Source of the DNA: Trichoderma breve
Lineage: Eukaryota; Ascomycota; Sordariomycetes; Hypocreales; Hypocreaceae
Length of the DNA stretch: 64,000 bases
Reading direction: 5' to 3'
NCBI RefSeq assembly: GCF_028502605.1
Contig: NC_079233.1
Location: forward strand, 2,604,001-2,668,000
Shown here: positions 21,944 through 32,978 of the stretch, piece after piece
Numbering within the stretch: the stretch's first letter is position 1
Layout: every line of letters begins with the position of its first letter
Translations under genes and position numbers: made by a program
The notes under the pieces: model-generated
Told to the model about the DNA's origin: nothing
What the model saw: only the letters and a program-made list of their open reading frames with translations
Database searches by the model: none

Positions 21944-21982
21944 TTCAGTCAAATGGTTAACCCAAAGGTCATTTGACTGAAT
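21943..21982 (+). repeat. 13-bp perfect inverted repeat abutting the thi5 stop codon
   Basis: ATTCAGTCAAATG (21943-21955) and CATTTGACTGAAT (21970-21982) are exact reverse complements separated by 14 bases; the left arm starts on the last base of the TAA stop. In RNA this would be a stable hairpin at the very start of the 3' UTR. Seen directly; role unknown (RNA stability, 3'-end formation, or the scar of a small mobile element). Confidence 0.9.
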
Positions 21983-22189
21983 GTTTATACATAGCTGCTT
22001 CATCACTCATTGCCAATGCAGCCTGTAAATCTGGCATCACTACGCTCATTGTGCCCAGTCACTCATTTAGCTATGTAGCTTCCTGCCGGAACAAAATAAA
22101 AAATTGAATGCCAGACACAAACTGTTATTTTTTTTTCGTATATGCTGAGAATGTAGAGTATAACTCGTATGGCCTAAACATTAATAACA

Positions 22190-23615
22190 GACCATACACT
22201 GCTTGCAATCCATCCTCCTCTATCTCCATCTCCATCCTACAGGCCTTGAACCCAAGCTCTCAGCCACGCTTGATAAAGAGCTAGGGTACCGTATCAACCA
22301 GGACGCAAGATTAAGTATGGACTTTGCAGTGAACTGGGCCGAGTTCAAGAGCTGCATGATTCGATACAATTCGTATCTGGCGAGAGAAATCTTCGACGAG
22401 GGCAGGTGAAGTGGTTATGGCGCCCGACGAAAGAGTACGGAGATCCTGTCTGAGATTGGTTTATGCACGACTTCCGTACTACGGGATTCAAGTCTACAAT
22501 GCCTCTAGAGTATAAGGGAAGCTTTTGTGCCTGATTTAGTCTACAGGAGTTGTAGTGGCACGTGTATTATGCAGAGTGCAATCTCTCTGAGGTTGTCGAT
22601 GACATGTAGCTCATCAAACTCAACTTGGGTGGGCAGCCGTTGGCTCTTAGTAATATTGGCATGAACACAGAGTTGGTCACACCCGTAATTAGGTACATAG
22701 CTACTAAGATCTTTTCAAATCCGACGAGATAGCTCTATAAACAATTGAGGTTTTCCCAGGTGGCCAGTCAAATACGCATGGCGGCCTCGTCGGCTGCTTA
22801 TTCTCGCCTCGGTATCTGAAACTAAGGACCCTGCAGATATTGAGAAGAATTTAGAAACGGTCGTTATGAACGGGCAGCTAGATGTGAGTTTCATCTATAC
22901 CGAGTTTGACTATCCCAGGCGCAACATTGACGGGGATGAAAATTAAGAGCCGGAATCTTTTACCTCGCATAGCCCCAACAAAGTCTTTGTCTCACTGCTA
23001 CATGTTAATCCAGCTGATTTCACATATGATCCAGCAGAATATCAGAAGGCTATGTGCAATGATGCCTCCACAGTGATTTTAAGTGTCATCATTGACCCAT
23101 ATATGCTGGTGCATATAGCCACGGGTATCTTGCCGTCCGCGACACTTAAGCTACCTCGGTAGGGTATTGATTAAATGCAGGAAGCTTTACCTATTATTAC
23201 GGGATGTACCAGTATTGACACGCGGTGAATTGCTTGGTGGAAAGTCCACTGCAACCTTGTGGTAGCAGCCACCTCTTAACTAAACAATGGAAGAGGCCTG
23301 TGCTCCGGCATTAACAGACAAGGGGGGGGGGGGGGGGGGTAGTCCTGGCTGCAACTTGTTATCTCTGAATTTGCGGAGCCTGGCGTTGAAGACGCATATT
23401 TGCTTAAGTTTGTTCCCTATAATCTGTAGGTGCCTTCATATTATTCACTAGAGATGCGACCACATACCGTGCTTGAAGGGTACGAACTGTTTGAGATGAA
23501 GGATAATGCTAAGCTACTCGCTAGGCAACCACCGGCAGACGAAGCAAGTTTGGTAAATTTGAACGAGGATTGGGTAGCACATTCATGTATGCCAGCTTTC
23601 TATTGTTATTCATAA
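22190..23615 (+). pseudogene. Decayed protein-coding sequence, family not recognised
   Basis: Protein-like stretches in the plus direction are broken by stops and frame changes. One segment (about 22200-22409) ends AREIFDEGR at a stop and appears to continue one frame over with PDERVRRSCLRLVYARLP. A later frame (about 22780-23160) runs more than 100 codons through segments such as VSFIYTEFDYPRR and VFVSLLHVNPADFTYDPA, with a single TAA at about 22947. Another piece (23360-23600) carries AEPGVEDAYLLKFVPYNL, then a stop, then MRPHTVLEGYELFEMKDN. A poly-G run interrupts it. I could not assign a family. It could also be a gene with several introns, but the in-frame stops without splice signals argue for decay. 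Confidence 0.45.
23322..23339. repeat. Poly-G tract, 18 bases
   Basis: Run of 18 G within the decayed coding stretch, the longest homopolymer in the window. Its exact length may be uncertain in the assembly. It could form a G-rich secondary structure. Confidence 0.9.
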
Positions 23616-23842
23616 GATATTTCATGTACGTATATGACTCAATTTATAGGACATTACTGATATAGTTAATTGTATATCTTTTCATATTTCATTATATACT
23701 AGACTCTACTTTTAAGAAATTCCTTCCATACGTAACCCTTTCGAGATCTCATATCCATGCTCATCGTATATGTGAGTAAATGATATCCAAACAAACGAAT
23801 GAAGAAGAGAAAAAATGAGGGGGTATATATTTAAAACTCCGT

Positions 23843-26800
23843 TTACCACGCAACCTTTGCAACAGGTCCGTTGGGAAACAACCGAACGATCAGCTTGCGC
23901 ACTTCATCTAGGGCCAGAATTCCCAAAGCCAGAGGAATAGGAATCAACCAATACTCAATAGGAACCGGTGCCGTGAGGAACAATGTCTGAAGACCTGGGA
24001 CTTCGGTGACGAAGATGGCAATGGCGAGACTGATGAGCATGCTGAGCAGCAGCCAAGGGTTACGACGCTTCTGGGTGAATGGATCGGCCTGGAGGATGCT
24101 GAGGCGGCGGTTGCGCACAGACAGGATATTGCCCCATTGGAGAATGACCAGGGTGACGAAGTAGACACACTGGCCGGTGTAGTTGAAGTGGTTGAGCTCG
24201 TCTTGAGTGTAGCCGTGGAATCCCTCGCTGTAGCCCTCGAAGAGGAAGAATAGCTGGCTGACTGGAATGCCGGCTGCCCTCCACATGTACAAGAAGAACA
24301 TGGAGTGAGCGCAGATAGTTTCAGCCGTACCAGTGAAGATGTATGCCTGGCAGTAAATCTTGAAGTTGATGAGATGGTCCTTCTTGTGGTTTCGGGGAGG
24401 AAGCGAAAGAAGATCAAACTCCTCCTTTTCCATGATGAGAGACAGCGACAGGAACAGATCGGTGAAGACACAAATCATGATCATGAGGAACGAGCTGAGC
24501 GGCAGAGGGACACCGAAGAAGACGTTGAGAATGACGGGCCAAATCTCAGACCAACTACCAGCGGGGAGAAGGTACGCAATGACCTTTTGCAGATTCTGGA
24601 AGACAAGACGGCCAAGACGGATCGCGTCAATGATGGAGTCGAAGCGGTCCAGCAAGACAAGATCAGCAGCCTCGATAGCAACATCACTGCCCGAAACAAT
24701 CGCAACACCGACATCTGCAGCACGAAGAGCAGGTGCATCGTTGACTCCGTCACCAGTCACAGCAACAACGTTGTCTCTCTTGCGGAATTCTTCCACAATG
24801 CGAAGTTTCTGCTCCGGTGTCGTGCGAGCGAAGACGATTTCCTGGTATTCACAGATGACGCTCCAATCCTCATCACCAAGGCCGCCAAGACTGTGTCCCT
24901 CGAGAAGGAGGCTGTTACATTCTCCAGCAACGCGAGCGCTGTTCAACTTCTTCACGGTGTCGATGTCGTTGTTGGCCTTGATAGTGGTAATAGTATCAGG
25001 ATCTCGTTCACCAGTGAAAATGCCGACGTTGCGCGCAATGGCAGCAGCAGTCAGTCCGTAGTCACCAGTAACCATGAAGAATCTTGTTCCAGCGCGGCGA
25101 CACTCCCTGACGGTATCCAGGGTCTCAGGACGAGGGGGATCTGTGATGCCCAAGATACCAACAACGATAAGGTCATCGGTGGCGCGGCTGGTAACTTCGT
25201 CGCTGAAGGCGTTGGTACCCATGGCATCCTGAACAGTCATGCTCTTCATGCAGAGGACAATGACACGCTCGGCGTTCTTGGACAGCTTGTCCTGATATTC
25301 CTTAAAGGCAGTCTTTGCAGTTGCATCGAGAGGCATGACGCACTTTGATTTGCGAGACCAGTAGGCTGTGCAGGAGGGCAGGAGGACGTCAGGAGCTCCC
25401 TTGACAAAGACTTGGAATTCGTTAAGAGCTTGGCTTTCAGAAGGGATTTTGTACATGGTGAGCATCCACTTGTTCTTGGAGTTGAAGGGGATCTGGAAGA
25501 CTTTGGTAGGCTGCTCTGCTTTCTCGTTCGCGATCGGAGCACCAGCGGTGAATCTGAGGACGGCACCATCTGTAGCGTTGCCTTGGATGTTTCGAGATGC
25601 AACAGGGAGATGGAGAGTTTGCGGTGCAAATGTGGCATCGTTGCAAAGTGAAGCGGCTTGGTGAAGGTTTTTCACTCCAGCATCGACATTATCGCTACCG
25701 AGGTTGTTGTAGATGTCTTGGATGGCAATGGGCTCGTCGACAAAGGCAACGGAGTTGACGTGCATTTGGTTCTGCGTCAAGGTACCCGTCTTATCGGAGC
25801 AAATGACGTTGACACAACCCAATGTCTCGACAGTAGAAAGACCCTTGGGCAAGACGTTTGAGGCCTTCATGCGTCTTGCCACCATCATGAGTGTCAGGGC
25901 GACACCAACAGGCATACCCTCAGGAATGAAGGCGACAACACAGCCCATGACATTGTTGAGCATGGCCACAACGTTCATGTAGGCAAAGTGGTCCCTACGC
26001 AGCCATCCCACCCAGGTAAGTAGGATAATCAGAGCGAGAACAACGGTCAGTGCAACAATGATGCGAACGAAGCGCGAGATTTCTCTTTGAATCAACGTCG
26101 GGCGCTCCTCTGCCGAGGCAGTGGCAGTTGCAATACGACCCATGACAGAGCGAGAACCAGTCAGGACAACAACTCCGACGCCACCTCCGTTGACGACAAG
26201 AGTGCCCATCAGAGCAATGTTGCGGCTCTCGAGAAAATTTTCATCGGTTTGGTCCACTGAAGCCTCGATTTCGTCCGATTCACCAGTCAAGACGGCTCTG
26301 TCGAAGCGAAGGTCACCGGAGTGTTCGATGATGCGCATATCTGCAGGCACCTTGTTGCCAATGTTCAAGTGGACGACATCTCCGCTCACGAGTTCAGTAG
26401 CCCGCAGCTTCATCAGCTGGCCATCACGCAACACCAGAGCATCCGAGGGGAGCAGGTCAGTGATGGATTTCATAGTACGCGAGGTGGACCAGTCCTGGAA
26501 GGCGGAGAAGCTCGCCTGGAGGAAAATGACAATGAGGACAAGAATAGCGAGTGCCAGGTTTGTTGGTGAGGGTGGGTTGCTCAGGGGACGCCAGCAGATG
26601 AAGAAGATGACGACGCCCACCCACAGAACGGAGCAGAAACCGCCAAAGACATACGTGAGGATCTTTTTCCAGTAGTTTGCCTTGGGGTGAGGAAGTGTGT
26701 TCCTGCCGTCACGTTGGAGTCTCATTGCTGCAGAGCTCTCCGACAGACCAGCGGCCTTGGAGACGTTGAGCTGCTGGCAGAGCTGGTCAACTTCGAGCTC

Positions 26801-27142
26801 ATGGAAAGTCAAGTTGGAGAAGTACTCCTCCTTGCCATCCTTCTTGGGGGCCTTGAGATCAGCCAAGTTTTCAGAATCGACATTGCGAGACTCAGAAACG
26901 TGAATGGACAAGGTGCGGTATTCAATCTGGACGCCAGAGTAGGGCGAAGAGGGCAGATCGCGACGGCTGGTGGCCGAGCCACGGCTCAACGACCTCTTTC
27001 GAGACAGCGGACGCGTCAGGTCTCGATCAAAGGCATTGCTGCGACCAGCTCGGCCAGAAGGATGTGAGGCATCGTTAAAGGTGATGCGGAGGTCGACGTT
27101 GGGCTCCTTTTCGTCCGGTTCGGGGGCGATGTTTTCAGACAT
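23843..27142 (-). CDS. Type IIC P-type ATPase, Na,K-ATPase alpha-subunit-like
   Basis: Single exon, 1099 residues, start at MSENIAPEP (an upstream in-frame Met at 27241 adds 33 residues of unlikely leader). Cation-transporting ATPase of a membrane. A Ser/Arg-rich cytosolic N-terminus of about 150 residues is followed by M1-M2, the actuator motif TGES (about 286-289), M4 with IPEGMP (about 406), the phosphorylation site CSDKTGTLT (Asp about 450), nucleotide-binding KGAPDVLLPSC, and the hinge TGDGVNDAPAL (about 796). M5-M10 follow, and the C-terminus (LDEVRKLIVRLFPNGP) closely matches the end of animal Na,K-ATPase alpha. Cation-site residues differ partly from the animal pump (see findings). 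Fungi lack the beta subunit. The ion carried is unknown; Na+ or K+ homeostasis is the likely role. Confidence 0.92.
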   Translation of the reverse strand: MSENIAPEPDEKEPNVDLRITFNDASHPSGRAGRSNAFDRDLTRPLSRKRSLSRGSATSRRDLPSSPYSGVQIEYRTLSIHVSESRNVDSENLADLKAPKKDGKEEYFSNLTFHELEVDQLCQQLNVSKAAGLSESSAAMRLQRDGRNTLPHPKANYWKKILTYVFGGFCSVLWVGVVIFFICWRPLSNPPSPTNLALAILVLIVIFLQASFSAFQDWSTSRTMKSITDLLPSDALVLRDGQLMKLRATELVSGDVVHLNIGNKVPADMRIIEHSGDLRFDRAVLTGESDEIEASVDQTDENFLESRNIALMGTLVVNGGGVGVVVLTGSRSVMGRIATATASAEERPTLIQREISRFVRIIVALTVVLALIILLTWVGWLRRDHFAYMNVVAMLNNVMGCVVAFIPEGMPVGVALTLMMVARRMKASNVLPKGLSTVETLGCVNVICSDKTGTLTQNQMHVNSVAFVDEPIAIQDIYNNLGSDNVDAGVKNLHQAASLCNDATFAPQTLHLPVASRNIQGNATDGAVLRFTAGAPIANEKAEQPTKVFQIPFNSKNKWMLTMYKIPSESQALNEFQVFVKGAPDVLLPSCTAYWSRKSKCVMPLDATAKTAFKEYQDKLSKNAERVIVLCMKSMTVQDAMGTNAFSDEVTSRATDDLIVVGILGITDPPRPETLDTVRECRRAGTRFFMVTGDYGLTAAAIARNVGIFTGERDPDTITTIKANNDIDTVKKLNSARVAGECNSLLLEGHSLGGLGDEDWSVICEYQEIVFARTTPEQKLRIVEEFRKRDNVVAVTGDGVNDAPALRAADVGVAIVSGSDVAIEAADLVLLDRFDSIIDAIRLGRLVFQNLQKVIAYLLPAGSWSEIWPVILNVFFGVPLPLSSFLMIMICVFTDLFLSLSLIMEKEEFDLLSLPPRNHKKDHLINFKIYCQAYIFTGTAETICAHSMFFLYMWRAAGIPVSQLFFLFEGYSEGFHGYTQDELNHFNYTGQCVYFVTLVILQWGNILSVRNRRLSILQADPFTQKRRNPWLLLSMLISLAIAIFVTEVPGLQTLFLTAPVPIEYWLIPIPLALGILALDEVRKLIVRLFPNGPVAKVAW

Positions 27143-30083
27143 TGTGAAGAAGTAGAGAAGAAGGGATATCAAAAAGATTTGATTTTCAAAGTCTTTTTCT
27201 AATTCTTTGAATGGAATTGAAATTGAAATGAAAAGGGGCAAGAAGAACAGACGACGGCGTATAAGCCAACAACACGTCTTTCCGCAACACGTCCTAACAC
27301 AGCACGAGGAAGCCGGTTCAAGAAGAGGAGGTGAAGTGTCAACCCAGATGAAGGTGGAAAAAAGCAGAGAGAACTCGAGGACAAGAGGCAGGCTTTATGC
27401 AACAGCCTCGAGCGGTCTGGGATAATGAATGACCCAGCTACGACAAAGCTGAAAAGAAAAATTCAGGACGCTTGCAGTCAACAGCACGAGGGGATATCGG
27501 TTCCTACACCCTTTGGCCCTCGTCGCCACCAGGGCTGGGGCCGGGCTGTGATATCTCTCGCCAGCTTACAGTATAACAGACGGCCGTACATGGCTGCTAT
27601 GCATACGGCCACCGTACTCATGCAACCGCAAACCCCCATTGGCTTTTCCGTATACATACAAAAGACTGCATCTGTCTTATGTGCCATGTTCCCGAACGCC
27701 TCCCCAGGTGGGAAGTGGGCAAAAAAAGGGGGGGCGTGTAGACAACTACGGAAAAAAGGCCAAAAAATATTTCCCGCATATAGCAGGGAAGCAAAATATG
27801 AAAGACGACTGGACCCAACTATTCCATTATGTTATGCTGTGTCTCTCTTTTTGTTCTTTGTTGCCGCCCAGCTTACCTGAACCAGCTAGCCAGCCGTGTA
27901 AGTCATAAAAAGGAGCTGAGGGCGTGGAAACAACAGGCAAAAAAAAAAAACTGAAAACTATCAACCTGATCTGGGATGGCCCGAGAGAAAGGGAGGGGAC
28001 CCGTCGCTAGTCCCGTATAACAACAACATTAATACACGTATCAAAAGGAACATAAAAAAAAGGGACCCCGAAGTTGAAGCCAGCAGACGGAATATGTACA
28101 TGTGCCGGGTACAAGATACTTGGCCAGCCCTCACAAGCACACAGTGCGCTGCTGTTGCTCCCCGGCCCCGCTAAGCTGCCATTGGCCGCCCGTGCTGTGG
28201 ATATGCAATTGTATGAGGGAATTTCCCCCTTGCCAGGCGGTAACCGTTGCCCTCCGCTATTGCATCACAGCGGGACATGGACTTACCGCATCAAGCATCG
28301 CTCTTGGGGGGGTCCAAGTGCAAGTGAGAAAGCCCTGAAAAAAAGTCCAAATCAAAACGGCACTTCTATTACGCAGTAGAAATTCCAGCCGAGATGGAGT
28401 AAGAAAGGCAAAAAAGAAGCAGAAAAAGCCTCTGATCATTTGCGTTTCCATATTTTCTATTTCCCTCTTTTTTTTCTCCGATTTCCCGCTTTTCCTGCGC
28501 ATTTTCCCCCCCGTTCTCTTGTCCTTGTTCAGCTGTCGGGCATTTTAGTTGGCCGAGAGAGCGCGTATCGTATCTCGACTGAATGCAGCTCACCTCACCT
28601 CACTACAAGGGTGCAAACCCCGCTCTATGCAATGCGCATATGCACGACCCCCTCCTCGGCACTTGACCCTGATTTTTGCCATTTTGCCATTCTGCGGACA
28701 AACAGGTCAGAGGGCCCTCGCCCGCCCACCATCTGATCTCTCGCTTTCTCTGCCTTTCAAATTAATATTGACGCATGGTGCAATTCCATCCCGCCTCCCA
28801 CGTTTCACGATTGATTAATTAAGACTTATGTGAGATGGTGCCGTAAAAATATGGTAATATAAAATACCGCACGTCCCACATTACCCTCCTTTGCTTCTTG
28901 TCTTCTCACTTACACCGAATTCGTGCTGGTGAGAATACGAAGTATCCCGCCACATATTCTCTATTATCACTCTCCTCCCCTCTCATGAAATCTTTTTTCT
29001 TTGTTTTATAGCAAGCAATGCTTTCCTTCAGAAGCATCGAATATGAATGAATGTCTCTTCTCTCCTCTCAACGAGGGCGCTGTGGCTTTCATCTCTGCTC
29101 CGACTCTAAAACGTCTTATACAGCATATAGCCTCACACAGATAGTGCAATACGCTCGCGAGACTTCGTTAGCAACTCCGAAGGGCAACATTATTTCCTTA
29201 TGTCCCTGGGTGTCGAGGAGTCATTCCAAAAGCCATCAATACCTTACTTGCTTCCTGTCATATCAGTGATATTTATGACCAAGTGAACAGTGATCAATCT
29301 CAAGCCTCAGAACATCAAAATTCTTTCTCACTACACTCAACATCAATCCTCCTCAAATGTCCCAAAAACGCAATATACATCTTCCACCTTCCAAATCCAA
29401 CCACCACCATAACACCATAACCATCCCTTCACCCTACAAAATCATATTCATCAAACCCTTCACCGCCCACATACACAAACACACGTCGATCCACACAAGA
29501 ACAAAAAAACCACTCTTACGAGCAAGACAACACAGCCCTACCACATGCACTCCATAAACAACCCAAAGAAAACTCTCCATCCGATCCACACACCCAAATT
29601 CTCAGTTGCATACGCACAAGAAACCCTTGGCATCGTGACCCTGCACGTCATGTGGGGGTGGGTTGGTGCACCCTGTCGGTATCTTCCGGGCCTCTCTATT
29701 GGGTCAACGGACAAGGTACGCACACTTACACGTATTTAAAGACTACAAAGATTATGAAGACATGGGCGCGCGCAAACACAGCATGGGACATTTCATGTGA
29801 GAAAGGAATGAATGACTAGGTAGTATTAGATAAGTATATATTGCCTATAGGAAAAAAAAGGGTATTTTTTTAATATTTGTGAGGTTTGTAGCGTCCAACG
29901 ATTTTGCTAAACGTGCTAGGCATATAGCGAGTGGTATCATTCATCAACAAGACCGTATTGCAAACACCCTTCATATGCACGTGCAAGATTCATGAGCCTA
30001 AATAAAAACAAGGTAAACCAAAAAGCGAAAACCTCCTCCTCCTCCTTACAACGCCATGACGCTTTACTAGGGGAAGGTTTGCC
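27143..30083. other. Intergenic: long ATPase promoter/leader region and phosphate-permease 3' flank
   Basis: About 2.9 kb without a supported gene. It contains many A, T and C homopolymer runs. At 29330-29620 a strikingly G-poor, CA/CT-rich stretch includes a 66-codon frame (29357-29557) with a leader-like context but no recognisable domain. CACGTG lies near 29978. Leader and 3' ends cannot be mapped from sequence. Confidence 0.5.
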
Positions 30084-31999
30084 TTAAGGCTCAGGAGACT
30101 TGCGAGCGGCATCGGCATCGGCAGAGATCTTGGTGACGACCTCAGACTCGAAGCCGGGGCCGTTGGAGTCCCGGTGGTTGACGGCGTAGTCGTCCTCGCC
30201 GCTGAGCTCTTCGAGGGTCTTGCGGGCAGTCTCGGGGATGAACCAGGTGGTGAAGCAGCCGAGAAGCATGAAGAGGGCGTAGATCTCGAGGACGTGGTCC
30301 ATCCAGGGAGCAGAGTTGTCCTTGGTGGCGCCCTTGGTGCGGAGAGTAGCAATGGCACCCTGGCCGATGATGGAGCCGATCTTGCCGGAAGCGGCGGAGA
30401 TACCGTGGGAAGTGGAACGGTAACGGGTGGGGAAGACCTCACCGGGGACGACGAAGGTGGTGGTGTTGGGGCCTGGGGACGCACTTGTGTTAGTCTTTAT
30501 TTCTTTTGTGTTATATAACGAAGGGGAAACTACTCACCAAAGTTGAAGAAGAACTGGGCCAGGACGTAGATGGCGAGGAGACCGTTGGAGTTGATGTGGT
30601 TGTAGGCGAAACCCATGACGATGAAGAGGATGGTCAGAATGGCAAAACCACCCATCTGGATGGTCTTGCGGCCAAGAGTGTCAATGGTAGCGACGGAAAC
30701 CCAGTATCCAGGGACGGCACCAGCAAGGACAATGACAATGTTGCCGACAGCAGTGTTGTACAGGAAGTTGTAGACATCGACGTTGTTCTTGGTGGAGTAG
30801 CCAATGACCTTGAGGATGGTGGCGTTGTTCAGGGAGAGACCGTAGAAAGCGACATCAAGGCAGAACCATGAACCAGCAGTTCCGAACAGGATGAGGAAGT
30901 TCTTGAGCTTGCCGTAGTGGCTGCAGAAGTCGCGGAAGCTGGCCTTGGGGACCTGGAGAGACTCCTGGGCAGCCTTGTTGGCGGTGATGCGGGCAATCTC
31001 GTCGGGGTGACCCTCACGCTTGCCAGTCATGTAAGCCTTGACATCATCACCGGCCTGCTCGACATCACGAGCAATGTCGAAGGTGTAACGGGGGGTTTCG
31101 GGGATGGTCAGACGGTCTGTAGTTGGATACCAAGTTAGGAGACGATACAGTATGCCAATGGTTGTCAATGGCACTTACAGTAGAGGGCAATGCAGGCAGG
31201 GACGGCACCGAAGCCGATCAGGGTACGCCACATCTTGTCAACGGCCAGCTGGCAGACACCAGTGCAGGTGGCAGTGGTGGCGGCAGAAGACAATGAACCC
31301 TTGAAGCCGAGAGTGACGAAAAGCATGATGAGGGCAGCAGTGAACTGGCCGAGACCCTGCATAGCAAAGACGGCGCTCATCATGGCACCACGCCACTTGG
31401 TGGAGGCGAATCTGTAGTAGCGATTCGCATTAGTCAACCACTCCAGTGAAGCAAGCGATGAGACTCAGAGATACTTACTCAGATGTGATAATGGAAGACA
31501 GGGGGTAATCACCACCGATACCGATACCCATGATAACACGCCAGAAGATGATGAGACCGATAACGTCGCATGCAGGAGAACCGCTAGTCAGGGCCTGACC
31601 GATGGTAGCGAAGATGATGACAATAAGTTCGAGACCGTACATGCGCTTACGACCGACCAAATCGGCAGCGATACCAAATCCAACCTGTCCAATGACAGTT
31701 CCGGCAGAGGTGGCGAGCTTGATGGCACTGTCGGAGGAGGTGGGCATCTGGCCGACTCCTGGGAAGTAGACGATACCCAGCATAACGGTCAACATGGAGG
31801 CAGTGAAGATGTCGTATGAGTCTGTGAAGAAACCAACACCGGCAACGACAATGGCGCGGACATGGTACCAGCCAAAGGGAGCCTTGTCGATCTCGGCGAG
31901 GGCCAGACGACGACGCTCGTTGAGATCCTGGACGTGGAGGAAATCATTGTTGTAGTTGTGGTAGGCACTGTTGCCTCCGGCGGTCTTACCGAACGCCAT
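30084..31999 (-). CDS. pho84: High-affinity inorganic phosphate transporter, Pho84/PHO-5 type (MFS)
   Basis: Predicted 573-residue plasma-membrane H+/phosphate symporter. Exons: 31999-31479, 31411-31179, 31116-30538 and 30472-30084; introns 31412-31478, 31117-31178 and 30473-30537 use GTAAGT, GTAAGT and GTGAGT donors and stay in frame. Twelve membrane helices are expected, with a central cytosolic loop containing GDDVKAYMTGKREGHPDE. Family marks are TDSYDIFTASM in helix 1, GRKRMYGLEL, the phosphate-porter signature GIGIGGDYPLSS, AFYGLSLNN in helix 7 and IPETARKTLEELSGEDD at the end. I chose MAFGKTAGG as start because the upstream Met lies in a T-rich leader. It is divergent from the GNAT gene, and a CACGTG box lies in the shared spacer. 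Confidence 0.95.
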
Positions 32000-32205
32000 G
32001 GTAAAAAAAAGGGGGCTGTTGTTTTTTGGTAACAGAAGAAGAAAAAAAAGTGTAATGAGAGACAACAACACAAGCTCTATATCAACTCTCTCTCCTAAGA
32101 GAAGAGGAAAAGACAAGGGGGTTCTTCAACGCCTGTGGTTGAGAAGCAAGAGAAGGGGAGGGGAGGGAACAGGCCAAGCAATTGCCAGGGACAGGCCCAT
32201 GGGAG

Positions 32206-32212
32206 TTATATA
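32206..32212 (-). promoter_or_regulatory. TATA element of the phosphate transporter
   Basis: TATATAA on the minus strand, about 210 bases upstream of the start codon, followed by a polypyrimidine-rich leader (minus-strand sense). Function inferred from position. Confidence 0.4.
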
Positions 32213-32972
32213 CAGACCAGGAGCACAACGATTTCACGTCTCAAACCCAAGGAGAATTAATTTTAATCATCTTCAGGCACCTTAGCCCATCGTGGATCGA
32301 GTCCTCGGAGGCTTTTCCCAGCCAAGACGACCGAGGGTCTGAATAGTCTAGTCTGCCCTCTCGGAGCGGGCCAAACCGATAATAGAAAACGCGAATGCAG
32401 CCACAGACGGAGATGGAAGGGCAGAGGATCAGGCACTCCGACGCTATCTAGACGAAGCTATTGGCCACAGATGCCTGTCCGGGCTGTTTGATGGAAAAGC
32501 CTAGAGCATGCTGACCCGAGTTGTGTTGTTGTGGAGGATCGACCAATGAGGGGCCGCGATGCCACCACGTTGTCTCGATCAACCCATCAGATACGGGGAA
32601 CGCATCTCTCCACTCTTTGCATCTGCATATGCTTGAAATTTAGATGCGTCTGCGCAGCCTGCTTCCGGGAAGTCAAAAAGGAAGCCCAGGGTCCTGGCTA
32701 TGACGGCAATCGACTCGCGGCTTGGCACGTCTCTGCTGAGGCCATTGGAATGCCTTGAAGTGCAGCAGCTGAGCTTCGACGATGCGCCATTCGCCTTGTC
32801 TCGAGGTCATTCTGCTGTATCGTTCTAGTTTCGAGACCGAAACTGAGTGAGGCGGGTGGACCCTGTCGGTTGCCTGTTTGGGACACCGACGATTCGGATC
32901 GGACCCATGGTCTATTCGCCTTATCCACCTCGCCTTGAAGCCTCTCCGCGCATGAGCTTGCCTGCATCGTCC

Positions 32973-32978
32973 CACGTG
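32973..32978. promoter_or_regulatory. CACGTG box, candidate NUC-1/Pho4 site
   Basis: CACGTG in CCCACGTGCTC is the core bound by the bHLH phosphate-starvation regulators Pho4 and NUC-1. It is about 975 bases upstream of the phosphate transporter and 400 bases upstream of the divergent GNAT gene. A six-base match can occur by chance. Confidence 0.35.

Noticed and set aside
24305..25348. 347-codon plus-strand frame
   Set aside because: Lies opposite the P-type ATPase, whose motifs are unambiguous; the plus frame has no recognisable domain.
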